DNA of 64,000 nt from Jejuia sp043557195 (GCA_043557195.1 CP121314.1:124001-188000); one strand, 5' to 3'. Shown: positions 43,164 to 50,928, counted from the stretch's first letter. The notes: generated from the letters alone by a model not told the origin. Numbers and translations: made by a program.

Positions 43164-44507
43164 TTACGATAGCAAATCGTCATCCTCTACTTTTGGCTTT
43201 GGCTCGCCTGCTGGTTCACCATCACCACCCGAAGGTGCATTTGCATCAGCTTTATAATACTCTTCAAAGATTTCCTTCATATCGATACCATAGCGCTCTG
43301 CAAAATTCTTTTGGATGTCCACATCTTTCTCACGGATTTCCTGTAAAGCCTCGGCATAACTACTATAAACACCTTGCATTACTTTTTCGTGTACTGGAAT
43401 GTTATCCATCATATCTTGACGTGCCTTAGCACTCGCAGTATGCATCGCAGCAAGGGTTTCACCAATATGCTCATCGGTTTTCACACCCAAATGCTCTAAA
43501 ATAGCAGCAAACTCCTGGTCTGTACGGGCTTTAAGAGCCACTACATAACCATCGTAATACTTTAATCGTTCTTCAGTATCACTTTTTAATTTTGCACGGT
43601 GCGTTTGTAAATTACTTCTTAAGGACGTTAATACTTTAATCGTTAAGTTGTGTTTATGCACAAAACTGTCTTTACTCGCAGCCAACGTTGTGTATGCATT
43701 TTTCAAGCCTTCTAACTCTTCTACTTTTTGCTCCAACTGCGTAACTTTACCTATAGCCTGTGCATATTCCGCAGATTGCTTGTCGGCAATATCCTCTAAT
43801 TCTTGTCTGGCTTGTTTTAAAAGCGCATACTGCTCTTCTAGTTTAGCTTCTACCTCTTTTTTCTTCTCAAGTGCTTTAGTATGATTTTTAGTAGCTTCAA
43901 CAATTGCGTCTTGTAATTTATCTTCTACTTCTTTAATTTCAATTTCACGATTCTTCAAACGTGTAACTGCAGCCTGAGATTTATAAGACAGCTCTTTTAA
44001 TAGTGTTTCTACATCAGCATTTTCAATTCGCTCTTGAAACATGGCTTTTGCCTTATTATCAGCTGCTGCTCTTGTTTTTTCAGCAATTTGAAGTGCCTGT
44101 TCTGCTTTTGCTATTTTACTTTTACGTCCCCAAAGGTTATTCCACCAGGTATCTGGCTTCTTTTGAGCATCTTCCAATTCAATTCTGGCACGCTCTAAAG
44201 CTTTTTGAGCATCGTCTATTACTTTTTGCTCCGTCGCATTAAGTGAAGAGAATTTTTCGAATAAAATACCAACTTCGTCTTGATAATCGGTTAAATCTTT
44301 AATAGCATCTAAAAGTGTAGTTCTGTCCTTTTCTGCCATATGCACTACATCATCCAATGTTGCATTCAATATTTTCTGACGCACCTCAGGATCATCTTCC
44401 TGCGATAGCTTAGATTTCATAGTATCAATGGCTTTTCCCCAATTGACATCTACTTTTTCGGTTTTTTCGTTTGAATTGGTTTCTAATAAATCAAAATCAT
44501 CAGACAT
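43164..44507 (-). CDS. Long coiled-coil protein (AAA-cluster gene 1)
   Basis: A 447-residue cytosolic protein that is almost entirely helical. An acidic N-terminus is followed by a coiled coil interrupted by a tryptophan-rich patch (DTWWNNLWGRKSK, about 117-129), continuing to about residue 330 (EKKKEVEAKLEEQYALLKQARQ). A conserved-looking helical end domain follows (about 330-410), then a Gly/Pro/Asp tail (APSGGDGEPAGEPKPKVEDDDLLS). Remotely it recalls toxic-anion-resistance (TelA-like) helical proteins, but I cannot align key positions. It opens the seven-gene minus-strand cluster. A substrate or adaptor of the AAA+ ATPase is the simplest guess. Confidence 0.75.
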   Translation of the reverse strand: MSDDFDLLETNSNEKTEKVDVNWGKAIDTMKSKLSQEDDPEVRQKILNATLDDVVHMAEKDRTTLLDAIKDLTDYQDEVGILFEKFSSLNATEQKVIDDAQKALERARIELEDAQKKPDTWWNNLWGRKSKIAKAEQALQIAEKTRAAADNKAKAMFQERIENADVETLLKELSYKSQAAVTRLKNREIEIKEVEDKLQDAIVEATKNHTKALEKKKEVEAKLEEQYALLKQARQELEDIADKQSAEYAQAIGKVTQLEQKVEELEGLKNAYTTLAASKDSFVHKHNLTIKVLTSLRSNLQTHRAKLKSDTEERLKYYDGYVVALKARTDQEFAAILEHLGVKTDEHIGETLAAMHTASAKARQDMMDNIPVHEKVMQGVYSSYAEALQEIREKDVDIQKNFAERYGIDMKEIFEEYYKADANAPSGGDGEPAGEPKPKVEDDDLLS

Positions 44508-44833
44508 GGTATATGTAGTGTTTTAAAGTTGAACATTTTTAAGGACAAGCAATTTCGTTAAAAAAGATGACTTTTAAAATTTAATTTGCTCTAAATTATT
44601 GGTATATTTTTAATAAACTTTGTTACAAAATACTATAAAATTTCATTATTTATAGTAAATTTCCGTCAGACAATACCTCAAAGAAACTGATTGAAAACCA
44701 TTGATTTATCTGGTTTAAACTAAGTTTTTAATATACAAATGTTAATAATTATTGCATTATTTAATTCATTTTTAGAGTTTTAGTTCAAAAAAACTTTATA
44801 TTTGTAATGCTATTAACCCAAATCGATTAGTTC
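44508..44833. other. Gene-free divergent region
   Basis: 326 bases of very A+T-rich sequence between the AAA cluster and the small-protein pair. It holds the plus-strand -7 element at 44797-44804. No exact -7 element was found for the minus-strand cluster, and no RNA gene or repeat was recognised. Confidence 0.5.
44797..44804 (+). promoter_or_regulatory. -7 promoter element (TATATTTG) of the small-protein pair
   Basis: Exact TAnnTTTG match 30 bases before the ATG at 44834. Confidence 0.55.
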
Positions 44834-45073
44834 ATGTTTCTCTTAAACATTAGTCCGAAGACAATCCCCCTTTTGATTAGCCAAAGTCAAATCGTTACCA
44901 TTCTTTCTGTGGTAGTGGTGTTTTTTTTAGTACTCCTGATATTAGGCGTAAGAAAGTCTTATATCCTTAAAAAAGAAAATGATAAACTGGCAAAATCTGG
45001 ATCACTACAAAGTGATGATGATAATAAAACTTATAAAGACTTTAGAGAAGGTCATTTATACGATAACAAATAG
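44834..45073 (+). CDS. Small single-pass membrane protein A, C-terminal GHLYDNK
   Basis: A 79-residue protein: an N-terminal membrane helix (IVTILSVVVVFFLVLLILGV, about 20-40), a basic stretch (RKSYILKKENDKL), and a polar cytoplasmic tail ending FREGHLYDNK. An -7 element lies 30 bases upstream. A second, even smaller membrane protein starts 8 bases after its stop and ends with the related GHIYE. The matching C-termini suggest the two share a partner or arose by duplication. Function unknown. Confidence 0.6.
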   Translation: MFLLNISPKTIPLLISQSQIVTILSVVVVFFLVLLILGVRKSYILKKENDKLAKSGSLQSDDDNKTYKDFREGHLYDNK

Positions 45074-45081
45074 AGCCGACT

Positions 45082-45252
45082 ATGATTATTCTCTTACTGT
45101 TAATTTCACCTATACTTATATTACTGTTCTTAATAATACAGAAACGTATTAAATATATTCAACTGTTAAATACATTTGATTTAAATAAAAAGGAAATAGA
45201 TAAAATTGAGCTTGTTGATTACAAATTAGGCTCAGGACATATTTATGAGTAA
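45082..45252 (+). CDS. Small single-pass membrane protein B, 56 residues, C-terminal GHIYE
   Basis: A short frame: MIILLLLISPILILLFLIIQ forms one membrane helix, followed by KRIKYIQLLNTFDLNKKEIDKIELVDYKLGSGHIYE. It starts 8 bases after the preceding small gene and is followed by a strong terminator, consistent with a real two-gene transcript. The tail motif Gly-His-Ile-Tyr-Glu parallels Gly-His-Leu-Tyr-Asp in the neighbour. Function unknown. Confidence 0.6.
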   Translation: MIILLLLISPILILLFLIIQKRIKYIQLLNTFDLNKKEIDKIELVDYKLGSGHIYE

Positions 45253-45253
45253 A

Positions 45254-45283
45254 AAAAAGCAGCATTTAAAAATGCCGCTTTTT
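45254..45283. terminator. Bidirectional intrinsic terminator
   Basis: A 13-pair stem with one mismatch, 4-base loop, followed by a run of at least 14 T. It separates the small-protein pair from the convergent ettA gene. Confidence 0.85.
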
Positions 45284-45294
45284 TTTTTTTTTAC

Positions 45295-46986
45295 TTATCT
45301 CACTAGTTTCTTATACTTTATTCGCTTAGGCATCAAATCACCTCCCAAACGTTTCTTTTTATTTTCTTCATAATCTGAAAAACTTCCTTCAAAGAAATAC
45401 ACTTGAGAATCGCCTTCAAATGCTAAAATATGGGTGCAAATCCTATCTAAGAACCAACGGTCGTGACTAATTACCACAGCACAACCAGCAAAATTTTCTA
45501 AACCCTCTTCTAGCGCTCGTAATGTATTTACATCAAGATCATTAGTAGGTTCATCTAATAGCAATACATTGCCCTCTTCTTTAAGAGTCATCGCAAGATG
45601 CAAACGGTTACGCTCTCCTCCAGATAATAGTTTTACTTTCTTATTTTGTTCACTACCTGAGAAATTGAATCTACTTAAATATGCTCTGGAATTAACTTGC
45701 TTTCCTCCCATCATCACCAGTTCCTGTTCATCACTAAAGTTTTGCCAAATGGTTTTCTCTGGATCTATGTTGGAATGTTTTTGATCTACATAAGCCAACT
45801 TAGCCGTATCTCCTACTATAAACTCTCCTTTATCTGGTGTTTCTTCACCCATTATCATTCTGAAAATCGTGGTTTTACCGGCCCCATTTGGTCCGATAAT
45901 CCCAACAATTCCAGCCTGGGGAAGATTAAAGTTTAAATCGTCATATAATAATTTATCATCATAACCTTTGGCCACACCTTTGGCTTCAATCACATTTGTT
46001 CCCAAACGAGGCCCGTTAGGAATGTATATTTCAAGTTTTTCATCAAGTTGTTTTTGGTCTTGACTCATTAACTTATCGTAATTTTTTAAACGCGCCTTTT
46101 GTTTGGTTTGACGCCCTTTTGCACCTTGTCTTACCCATTCCAGCTCACGTTCTAACGTTTTTTGACGCTTAGAAGCTGCCTTACCTTCTTGGGCCATACG
46201 CTTTGATTTTTGATCTAACCAAGAAGAATAGTTTCCTTTCCACGGAATACCCTCGCCTCTATCCAGCTCTAAAATCCAACCTGCTACATTATCTAAAAAG
46301 TATCTATCGTGCGTCACTGCGATCACGGTACCTTTATACTGTGCTAAATGATGTTCTAACCAATGTACAGATTCTGCGTCTAAATGGTTAGTAGGTTCAT
46401 CTAAAAGTAAAACATCTGGTTCTTGTAATAATAATCTACATAAAGCTACACGACGTCTCTCACCACCTGATAGTACACCAATCTTTTTATCGCCATCTGG
46501 TGTTCTTAAAGCATCCATGGCAATTTCTAGCTTCGTGTCTAATTCCCATGCGTTTGCAGCATCAATCTGATCCTGAAGTTCGGCTTGACGGTTCATTAGT
46601 TTCTCCATTTTATCAGGATCGCTATACACCTCTTCTAAACCAAATTGATCATTAATTTTATTGTATTCATCCAGAATAGCAACGGTTTCTGCAGCTCCTT
46701 CACGAACTACTTCCATCACTGTTTTATCTTCATCAAGTTGTGGTTCCTGTTCTAAATATCCAACAGAATAGTCTTGAGAAAACACCACATCACCTTGATA
46801 ATTTTTGTCAACACCCGCAATAATCTTCAATAATGTGGACTTACCAGAACCGTTAAGACCAAGTATCCCAATTTTAGCTCCATAAAAGAAACTCAAATAA
46901 ATATTCTTTAAAACTGGCGTGTTTGCACTTTGAAATGTCTTGGTTACACCAGACATTGAAAAAATTATCTTTTTATCGTCACTCAT
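45295..46986 (-). CDS. ettA: ABC-F translational throttle protein EttA
   Basis: A 563-residue soluble protein with two ABC ATPase cassettes. The first Walker A is GLNGSGKST (43-51), the signature is LSGGERRRVALCRLL from residue 172, and Walker B is VLLLDEPTNHLD. The linker (about 240-320) is basic and helical, and the second cassette has GPNGAGKTT and LLSGGERNRLHLA. EttA binds the ribosomal E site and gates entry into elongation according to ATP/ADP level. Length and the spacing of both cassettes match EttA and not Uup or antibiotic-resistance ABC-F types. Its ATG overlaps the stop of the upstream small gene by one base. Confidence 0.95.
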   Translation of the reverse strand: MSDDKKIIFSMSGVTKTFQSANTPVLKNIYLSFFYGAKIGILGLNGSGKSTLLKIIAGVDKNYQGDVVFSQDYSVGYLEQEPQLDEDKTVMEVVREGAAETVAILDEYNKINDQFGLEEVYSDPDKMEKLMNRQAELQDQIDAANAWELDTKLEIAMDALRTPDGDKKIGVLSGGERRRVALCRLLLQEPDVLLLDEPTNHLDAESVHWLEHHLAQYKGTVIAVTHDRYFLDNVAGWILELDRGEGIPWKGNYSSWLDQKSKRMAQEGKAASKRQKTLERELEWVRQGAKGRQTKQKARLKNYDKLMSQDQKQLDEKLEIYIPNGPRLGTNVIEAKGVAKGYDDKLLYDDLNFNLPQAGIVGIIGPNGAGKTTIFRMIMGEETPDKGEFIVGDTAKLAYVDQKHSNIDPEKTIWQNFSDEQELVMMGGKQVNSRAYLSRFNFSGSEQNKKVKLLSGGERNRLHLAMTLKEEGNVLLLDEPTNDLDVNTLRALEEGLENFAGCAVVISHDRWFLDRICTHILAFEGDSQVYFFEGSFSDYEENKKKRLGGDLMPKRIKYKKLVR

Positions 46987-47168
46987 TATACTCTACCTTT
47001 TAAAGCGTTAAATACCCATGCTATTGCAAAAAAGCCTATACCAACAGTTGCAAAACCCCAACCTGCTACGTCATCGTATCTGTATGCTCCCATTAAAATT
47101 AACACAACACCCATAACAATCATTAAAATGGTTGCCCATGCTAAAACCGTATTCTTATTCATCGCCAT
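46986..47168 (-). CDS. Small two-helix membrane protein (CAL67264-like family)
   Basis: A 60-residue protein with two membrane helices (about 8-28 and 35-53) and a conserved-looking core AYRYDDVAGWGFATVGIGF. I recognise the type as a small flavobacterial membrane family (CAL67264) of unknown function, from memory. It is coupled to ettA through a TAATG overlap, which argues for coexpression. Confidence 0.75.
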   Translation of the reverse strand: MAMNKNTVLAWATILMIVMGVVLILMGAYRYDDVAGWGFATVGIGFFAIAWVFNALKGRV

Positions 47169-47218
47169 AATCTTTCTTTTATTAGTTAGTTGAAAGCAAA
47201 TATCGTAGTTTTAAATAA

Positions 47219-47246
47219 AAAAAGCACCTACTTCCAGGTGCTTTTT
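47219..47246 (-). terminator. Intrinsic terminator of the pirin gene pair
   Basis: An 11-bp stem (47219-47229 with 47236-47246, core AGCACCT), A and T runs on either side, 23 bases after the stop of the distal pirin gene. Confidence 0.88.
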
Positions 47247-47268
47247 CGCTATTAATCAATAAAACAAA

Positions 47269-47985
47269 TTAGTTCATAGGAACTTCAATTATGATTACTT
47301 CTGCGCTTTCATGCGCTTTGACTTCAAAATTATCAGTATCCCAAATACCAATAGCATCTCTTTTATTTAAATTATTTCCTGAAACTTCAATACTACCATC
47401 AACAAGGAAAATATAAAAACCATTATCGGCATTTTTAGGCGTTAATACTACAGTGTTACCCGCATCTAAATCTGTTCTATAGATATATGCTTGCTGACTA
47501 ATTGGTAACGCATCACCTTCTAATTTATCCTTTGGTGCCACAAGGGTTTGTGGCTTGTTTTTACGTTCAGATGAATCAAACTTACGCTGTTCATAATTGG
47601 GGGCTACGCCCATTTCTTCTGGAATAATCCAGAGCTGTAAAAAGTTAACTTCATCCGTTTGACTATCGTTAAATTCCGAATGGGTCAATCCAGTACCAGC
47701 GCTCATCACTTGCACTTCACCAACTTCAATCGCACGTTTATTACCCATACTATCCTTATGGGATAAAGCGCCTTTCAATGGAATTGAAATAATCTCCATA
47801 TTCTGATGTGGATGCGTTCCAAAACCCATTTTTGGCTGCACTACATCATCGTTCAACACACGTAGCATTCCGAAATTCATACGTTCTGGGTTCTGGTAGC
47901 CAGCAAAACTAAATGTGTGGTGTGATTTTAACCAACCATGATTGGCGAAACCTCTAGTATCTGCTTTGTGAATTACTGTTTTCAT
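47269..47985 (-). CDS. Pirin-family cupin, YhhW/quercetinase-like (distal)
   Basis: A 238-residue bicupin with the pirin start HKADTRGFANHGWLKSHHTFSFAGY and the metal site GTHPHQNMEII plus the later His/Glu of SHKDSMGN...GTGLTHSEFN. E. coli YhhW is a quercetin 2,3-dioxygenase of this type. It lies 70 bases downstream of a second pirin gene. Together with the MarR, DoxX and FMN reductase genes nearby it fits a response to quinones or other electrophiles (inference). Confidence 0.88.
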   Translation of the reverse strand: MKTVIHKADTRGFANHGWLKSHHTFSFAGYQNPERMNFGMLRVLNDDVVQPKMGFGTHPHQNMEIISIPLKGALSHKDSMGNKRAIEVGEVQVMSAGTGLTHSEFNDSQTDEVNFLQLWIIPEEMGVAPNYEQRKFDSSERKNKPQTLVAPKDKLEGDALPISQQAYIYRTDLDAGNTVVLTPKNADNGFYIFLVDGSIEVSGNNLNKRDAIGIWDTDNFEVKAHESAEVIIIEVPMN

Positions 47986-48016
47986 AATATTTACTTTTTA
48001 AAATTATTTTCGATAT

Positions 48017-48051
48017 ATCCCGAATAAAAAATCGGGATACTCGATCTGACA
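48017..48051. repeat. Hairpin repeat between the pirin genes
   Basis: Inverted repeat TATCCCGA...TCGGGATA (arms 48017-48024 and 48032-48039) followed by CTCGATCTGACA, which resembles the end of the repeat at 39859. Confidence 0.5.
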
Positions 48052-48055
48052 TTTA

Positions 48056-48928
48056 TTAATTTGCAGGCAAAAACCCCATTTTTCCCATTTGGTAATCACG
48101 CATCGCTTCCATAATCTCGGTTTGCGTATTCATCACATAAGGACCATACGTCGTTACTGGTTCATTAAATGGCTCTCCTGAAAGAAATAATAGCTTACTA
48201 TTTTCATTTCCAGAAATGGAAAACCCTTCACCATCTTGATTAAACTGAATTAATTGATTCTCATTCAATTTCAAGGTTTCGGTGTCATTAACCGTTACAT
48301 CACCTTTCAACAAATACACTGTAGATTGATGTGATTTTGGAACTTCAATCTCATAACGTCCACCTGCTTCAACAGCAATCATAAAAGCATTTACAGGGGT
48401 TTGTGCTTTAACACGTCCATAAACACCTTCCAACTCACCAGCAATTATTTGAATGCTAACTTTCTTATCTTCTGAAATAACCGTTCCAAAATCTTCATGA
48501 GCAACATGCTGATAATTCGCTTCTATCATTTTCTTTTCAGCGGGCAGATTCAACCATAACTGAATACCTTCAAGTGTACCTCCTTTTTGTACGAATTCTT
48601 TCGTAGGTGCTTCAGCGTGAATAATACCTCTGCCTGCCGTTGTCCATTGTACATCACCTGCTTTTACTACGCTTTCATTTCCAAGCGAATCTCTATGCAA
48701 CTGTTCTCCTTGAATTAAAAAGGTTATCGGTTCAAATCCGCGATGCGGATGTGGCCCTAAATCAAACGGATTATTTCGTTCTGAAATATTATAAGGTCCG
48801 TAGTGGTGCAATAATATAAATGGATCTATATTATCAATCGTTCTTGTTGGGATGGGTTGTCGTAACTGTATCGGTCCCATGTTGACGAAATCGCTTCGCC
48901 CTACTCTTTTTATTGTATTTGCTTTCAT
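48056..48928 (-). CDS. Pirin-family cupin (proximal)
   Basis: A 290-residue bicupin from the ATG at 48928: MKANTIKRVGRSDFVNMGPIQLRQPIP, metal-binding GPHPHRGFEPITFLI, HRDSLGN and GRGIIHAE, and a C-terminal cupin ending with the pirin FNEPVTTYGPYVMNT motif. The longer frame starts inside a perfect palindrome (48943-48966) that looks like an operator, so the internal ATG is used. The palindrome suggests control by the adjacent MarR protein. Likely a dioxygenase or redox-sensing cupin in an electrophile-response set. Confidence 0.88.
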   Translation of the reverse strand: MKANTIKRVGRSDFVNMGPIQLRQPIPTRTIDNIDPFILLHHYGPYNISERNNPFDLGPHPHRGFEPITFLIQGEQLHRDSLGNESVVKAGDVQWTTAGRGIIHAEAPTKEFVQKGGTLEGIQLWLNLPAEKKMIEANYQHVAHEDFGTVISEDKKVSIQIIAGELEGVYGRVKAQTPVNAFMIAVEAGGRYEIEVPKSHQSTVYLLKGDVTVNDTETLKLNENQLIQFNQDGEGFSISGNENSKLLFLSGEPFNEPVTTYGPYVMNTQTEIMEAMRDYQMGKMGFLPAN

Positions 48929-48942
48929 AATAATTGCTATTA

Positions 48943-48966
48943 AAATAGTTTCCATGGAAACTATTT
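48943..48966. promoter_or_regulatory. Perfect 24-bp palindrome, candidate MarR operator 1
   Basis: Half-site AAATAGTTTCCA and its exact reverse complement, centred between 48954 and 48955. It lies in the 54-base gap between marR and the proximal pirin gene. The inner core TAnnTTCC-NN-GGAAnnTA recurs at 50828-50845. Confidence 0.75.
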
Positions 48967-48982
48967 GTGTAAAAAAACGCGA

Positions 48983-49420
48983 CTATCGCATTTTATCAAG
49001 CAGATTACTTAATTGTTCTGCTTCTTCTTCACTCAAATTCTTCAATAAATCTCGATTGAAATCATTTGGTATAGATTCTAAAAACGCTTTACCTTCTTCA
49101 GTTATAGCGATTTTTACAACACGCCTATCGTGATCTGAAGGGCAACGTTCTATATATTCTTTGGCACATAATTTATCCATTAAACGCGTTGCGTTTGGTG
49201 AACGCTCTATCATTCTGTCTTTAATTGTTTGAACGTTTAATGGTTCATCTGCACCTCTTAAAATTCTTAAAATATTGTACTGTTGGGGCGAAATTCCATA
49301 GGTTTTAAAAAACTCATTTTGGTGGCTCATTATCCAATTGGATGTATAGATAATATTCAATAAAGCTTTCACTCTATTATTCGCAAATGTCGAATTTATA
49401 TCTTTTGACAAGTCTCCCAT
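48983..49420 (-). CDS. MarR-family transcriptional repressor
   Basis: A 145-residue winged-helix regulator: an N-terminal dimerisation helix, helix-turn-helix LNVQTIKDRMIERSPNATRLMDKL (about 61-84), and the wing motif CPSDHDRRVVKIAITEEG with the conserved DxRR. Two cysteines flank the recognition helix and wing (in LCAKEYIERC), where thiol-based sensors of quinones or oxidants sometimes have them (inference). It is the last gene of a four-gene set (DoxX, FMN reductase, DUF1801, MarR), starting one base over the DUF1801 stop. Two palindromes nearby are plausible operators, one at its own operon promoter. Confidence 0.9.
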   Translation of the reverse strand: MGDLSKDINSTFANNRVKALLNIIYTSNWIMSHQNEFFKTYGISPQQYNILRILRGADEPLNVQTIKDRMIERSPNATRLMDKLCAKEYIERCPSDHDRRVVKIAITEEGKAFLESIPNDFNRDLLKNLSEEEAEQLSNLLDKMR

Positions 49421-49836
49421 TATTGTACTTCTTTTTGCATTCTTTTAAATGTTTTTGAAACCAGTTTTTCTAAAACTAAAATATCTACATCAGCCAGTTT
49501 TTTTAAATACAAACACCCCTTACCTATTTTGTGCTTTCCCAATTTCTCTAATAAATCTGTTTCCTCAGTTAAGCCAAACATTAGGTGTAATGATAAATTT
49601 GTCTTTGTTGGGGAAAACCCTGTTAAAAACCACTCTCCTTCTTTTCCAGCCTTTGTTTTATAAAGATAATTACCAAAACCAATAATTCTATTACCCCACA
49701 TTTTAGCTTTAAAGCCAGTTATGCGCTCCATAAGCTCCAAAAGAATCAAAGCATCTTCTTTTTTTGCATCATCTTCAATAGCATTAATATATGCTATCAC
49801 ATCAGAATCGTTTTCTTTGGTTTTTAAATAGGACAT
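49420..49836 (-). CDS. DUF1801 family protein
   Basis: A 138-residue protein with the DUF1801/YdhG-like layout: an N-terminal helical pair (VIAYINAIEDDAKKEDALILLELMERITG), KMWGNRIIGFGNYLYK, GEWFLTGFSPTKTNLSLHLM, and GKGCLYLKKLADVDILVLEKLV. Function is not established for the family. It overlaps marR by one base and follows the FMN reductase gene by 5 bases, so it belongs to the same operon. Confidence 0.85.
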   Translation of the reverse strand: MSYLKTKENDSDVIAYINAIEDDAKKEDALILLELMERITGFKAKMWGNRIIGFGNYLYKTKAGKEGEWFLTGFSPTKTNLSLHLMFGLTEETDLLEKLGKHKIGKGCLYLKKLADVDILVLEKLVSKTFKRMQKEVQ

Positions 49837-49841
49837 ATCAA

Positions 49842-50372
49842 CTATAAACTATTTTGAAATTTCTCCACTCTGGTTTTTAAATCAGCATTCAATTCCTCAT
49901 TAATAATCTTTCCTTCAGAAAAATTATTCCCAAATGATGGGAAACTAAAATCTGAGACTATATTTCCGCCCATGTATTGAAAACGTCCTTTAGCAATCTC
50001 TAAAACAGTAGCTCCTCCTCTAGCTCCAGGAGATGTTGCCATCAACAACATGGGTTTCTCACTCCAAAGTTTTCCGTCAATTCTTGACATCCAATCAAAT
50101 AAATTTTTAAACACTGTTGCATAAGCGCCATTATGTTCTGCTAAAGATAAAACAATCCCATCTGATGATTTTATCAACTTTAAAAATCGATGTGCATCAT
50201 CTGGAATGCCTTTTTCATTTTCTAAATCAATACCGTAAAGTGGTAAATCAAAATCATTTAAATCAAGAATTTCTACTTCTACATCTTCAACTAAACTTGA
50301 AGCATAAACGGCTAATTGCTTATTGATAGATGTTTTACTGTTACTCCCTGCAAATGCTATTATCTTTTTCAT
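49842..50372 (-). CDS. NADPH-dependent FMN reductase
   Basis: A 176-residue flavodoxin-fold oxidoreductase: the FMN phosphate loop is AGSNSKTSINKQLA (8-21), the isoalloxazine region is LAEHNGAYATVFKNLFDW, and MATSPGARGGA is the second FMN loop. Such enzymes use NAD(P)H to reduce quinones, azo compounds or flavins. It lies 55 bases downstream of the DoxX gene and 5 upstream of DUF1801. Within a MarR-controlled set this suggests detoxification of quinones or related electrophiles. Confidence 0.88.
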   Translation of the reverse strand: MKKIIAFAGSNSKTSINKQLAVYASSLVEDVEVEILDLNDFDLPLYGIDLENEKGIPDDAHRFLKLIKSSDGIVLSLAEHNGAYATVFKNLFDWMSRIDGKLWSEKPMLLMATSPGARGGATVLEIAKGRFQYMGGNIVSDFSFPSFGNNFSEGKIINEELNADLKTRVEKFQNSL

Positions 50373-50427
50373 TCAATTATTTTTTATTCATTTCCTCTTC
50401 CGATGAAATCTGTTTTTATTATTCTAA

Positions 50428-50784
50428 TTACTTATTTATTCTCTTGTAAAACACATACGATACAGCTAAAGCAATTAAAGCCACAACAGCTATTCCTTGT
50501 TGCCCGTCACCTATCATATAATGTGCGAAAAATGCTAGTATAAATGCATAAAAGAATCCTGCATAAGCCCATTCTTTCAATGTTTTATATCCTGGTAACC
50601 ATATTGCTACTAGCCCTAATAATTTTGCCACAGCATAAGGATAAATAATATATGTTGGATAACCAAAACTTTCAAAAGCACCTTTTATCATATCGTGCTT
50701 AAAAAAGTACATACTTACTGAAAATAACATAACAGCCGTTAATAATGCTGTTGCTATATAATAGATTATTTTATTTGTTTTCAT
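50428..50784 (-). CDS. DoxX family membrane protein
   Basis: A 118-residue protein with four membrane helices (about 8-26, 45-62, 70-87, 93-112). It contains FESFGYPTYIIYPYAVAKLLGLVAIWLPGYKTLKEWAYAGFFYAF, the DoxX/DoxD-like core. DoxX proteins are linked to thiosulfate:quinone oxidoreductase subunits, and related proteins (e.g. MhqP) sit in MarR-controlled quinone-resistance operons of Bacillus. First gene of the operon. Its promoter carries a palindrome over the -33 element. Confidence 0.88.
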   Translation of the reverse strand: MKTNKIIYYIATALLTAVMLFSVSMYFFKHDMIKGAFESFGYPTYIIYPYAVAKLLGLVAIWLPGYKTLKEWAYAGFFYAFILAFFAHYMIGDGQQGIAVVALIALAVSYVFYKRINK

Positions 50785-50806
50785 CTCTTTAATTTTAATT
50801 ACACTA

Positions 50807-50837
50807 CAAAACTACAATAAATAAATTTATATTCCAA
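50807..50837 (-). promoter_or_regulatory. Promoter of the doxX-marR operon, TTG-N20-TAGTTTTG
   Basis: Minus strand: -33 TTG at 50835-50837, 20-base spacer, exact -7 TAGTTTTG at 50807-50814, 23 bases from the ATG at 50784. The -33 element lies in the centre of the palindrome at 50828-50845. Confidence 0.7.
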
Positions 50838-50845
50838 GGAATATA
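50828..50845. promoter_or_regulatory. Candidate MarR operator 2
   Basis: TATATTCC-AA-GGAATATA, an 8-bp perfect inverted repeat with 2-base spacer. It matches the core of operator 1 (TAnnTTCC-NN-GGAAnnTA) and covers the predicted -33 element of the doxX operon. Confidence 0.72.
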
Positions 50846-50928
50846 TTTCCATGTTATATATTTTAACAAATTATTCACTTTTCAGACAGGAATTGGTTTC
50901 GTAAATTCGTGTACAAATAAATACACCT

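Noticed and set aside
43193..44242. Plus-strand frames opposite the coiled-coil gene
   Set aside because: Shadows of Glu/Lys/Ala-rich coding sequence; Ser/Leu/Cys-rich translations without motifs or start context.
48929..48955. Longer start of the proximal pirin
   Set aside because: The ATG lies in the middle of a perfect operator-like palindrome.
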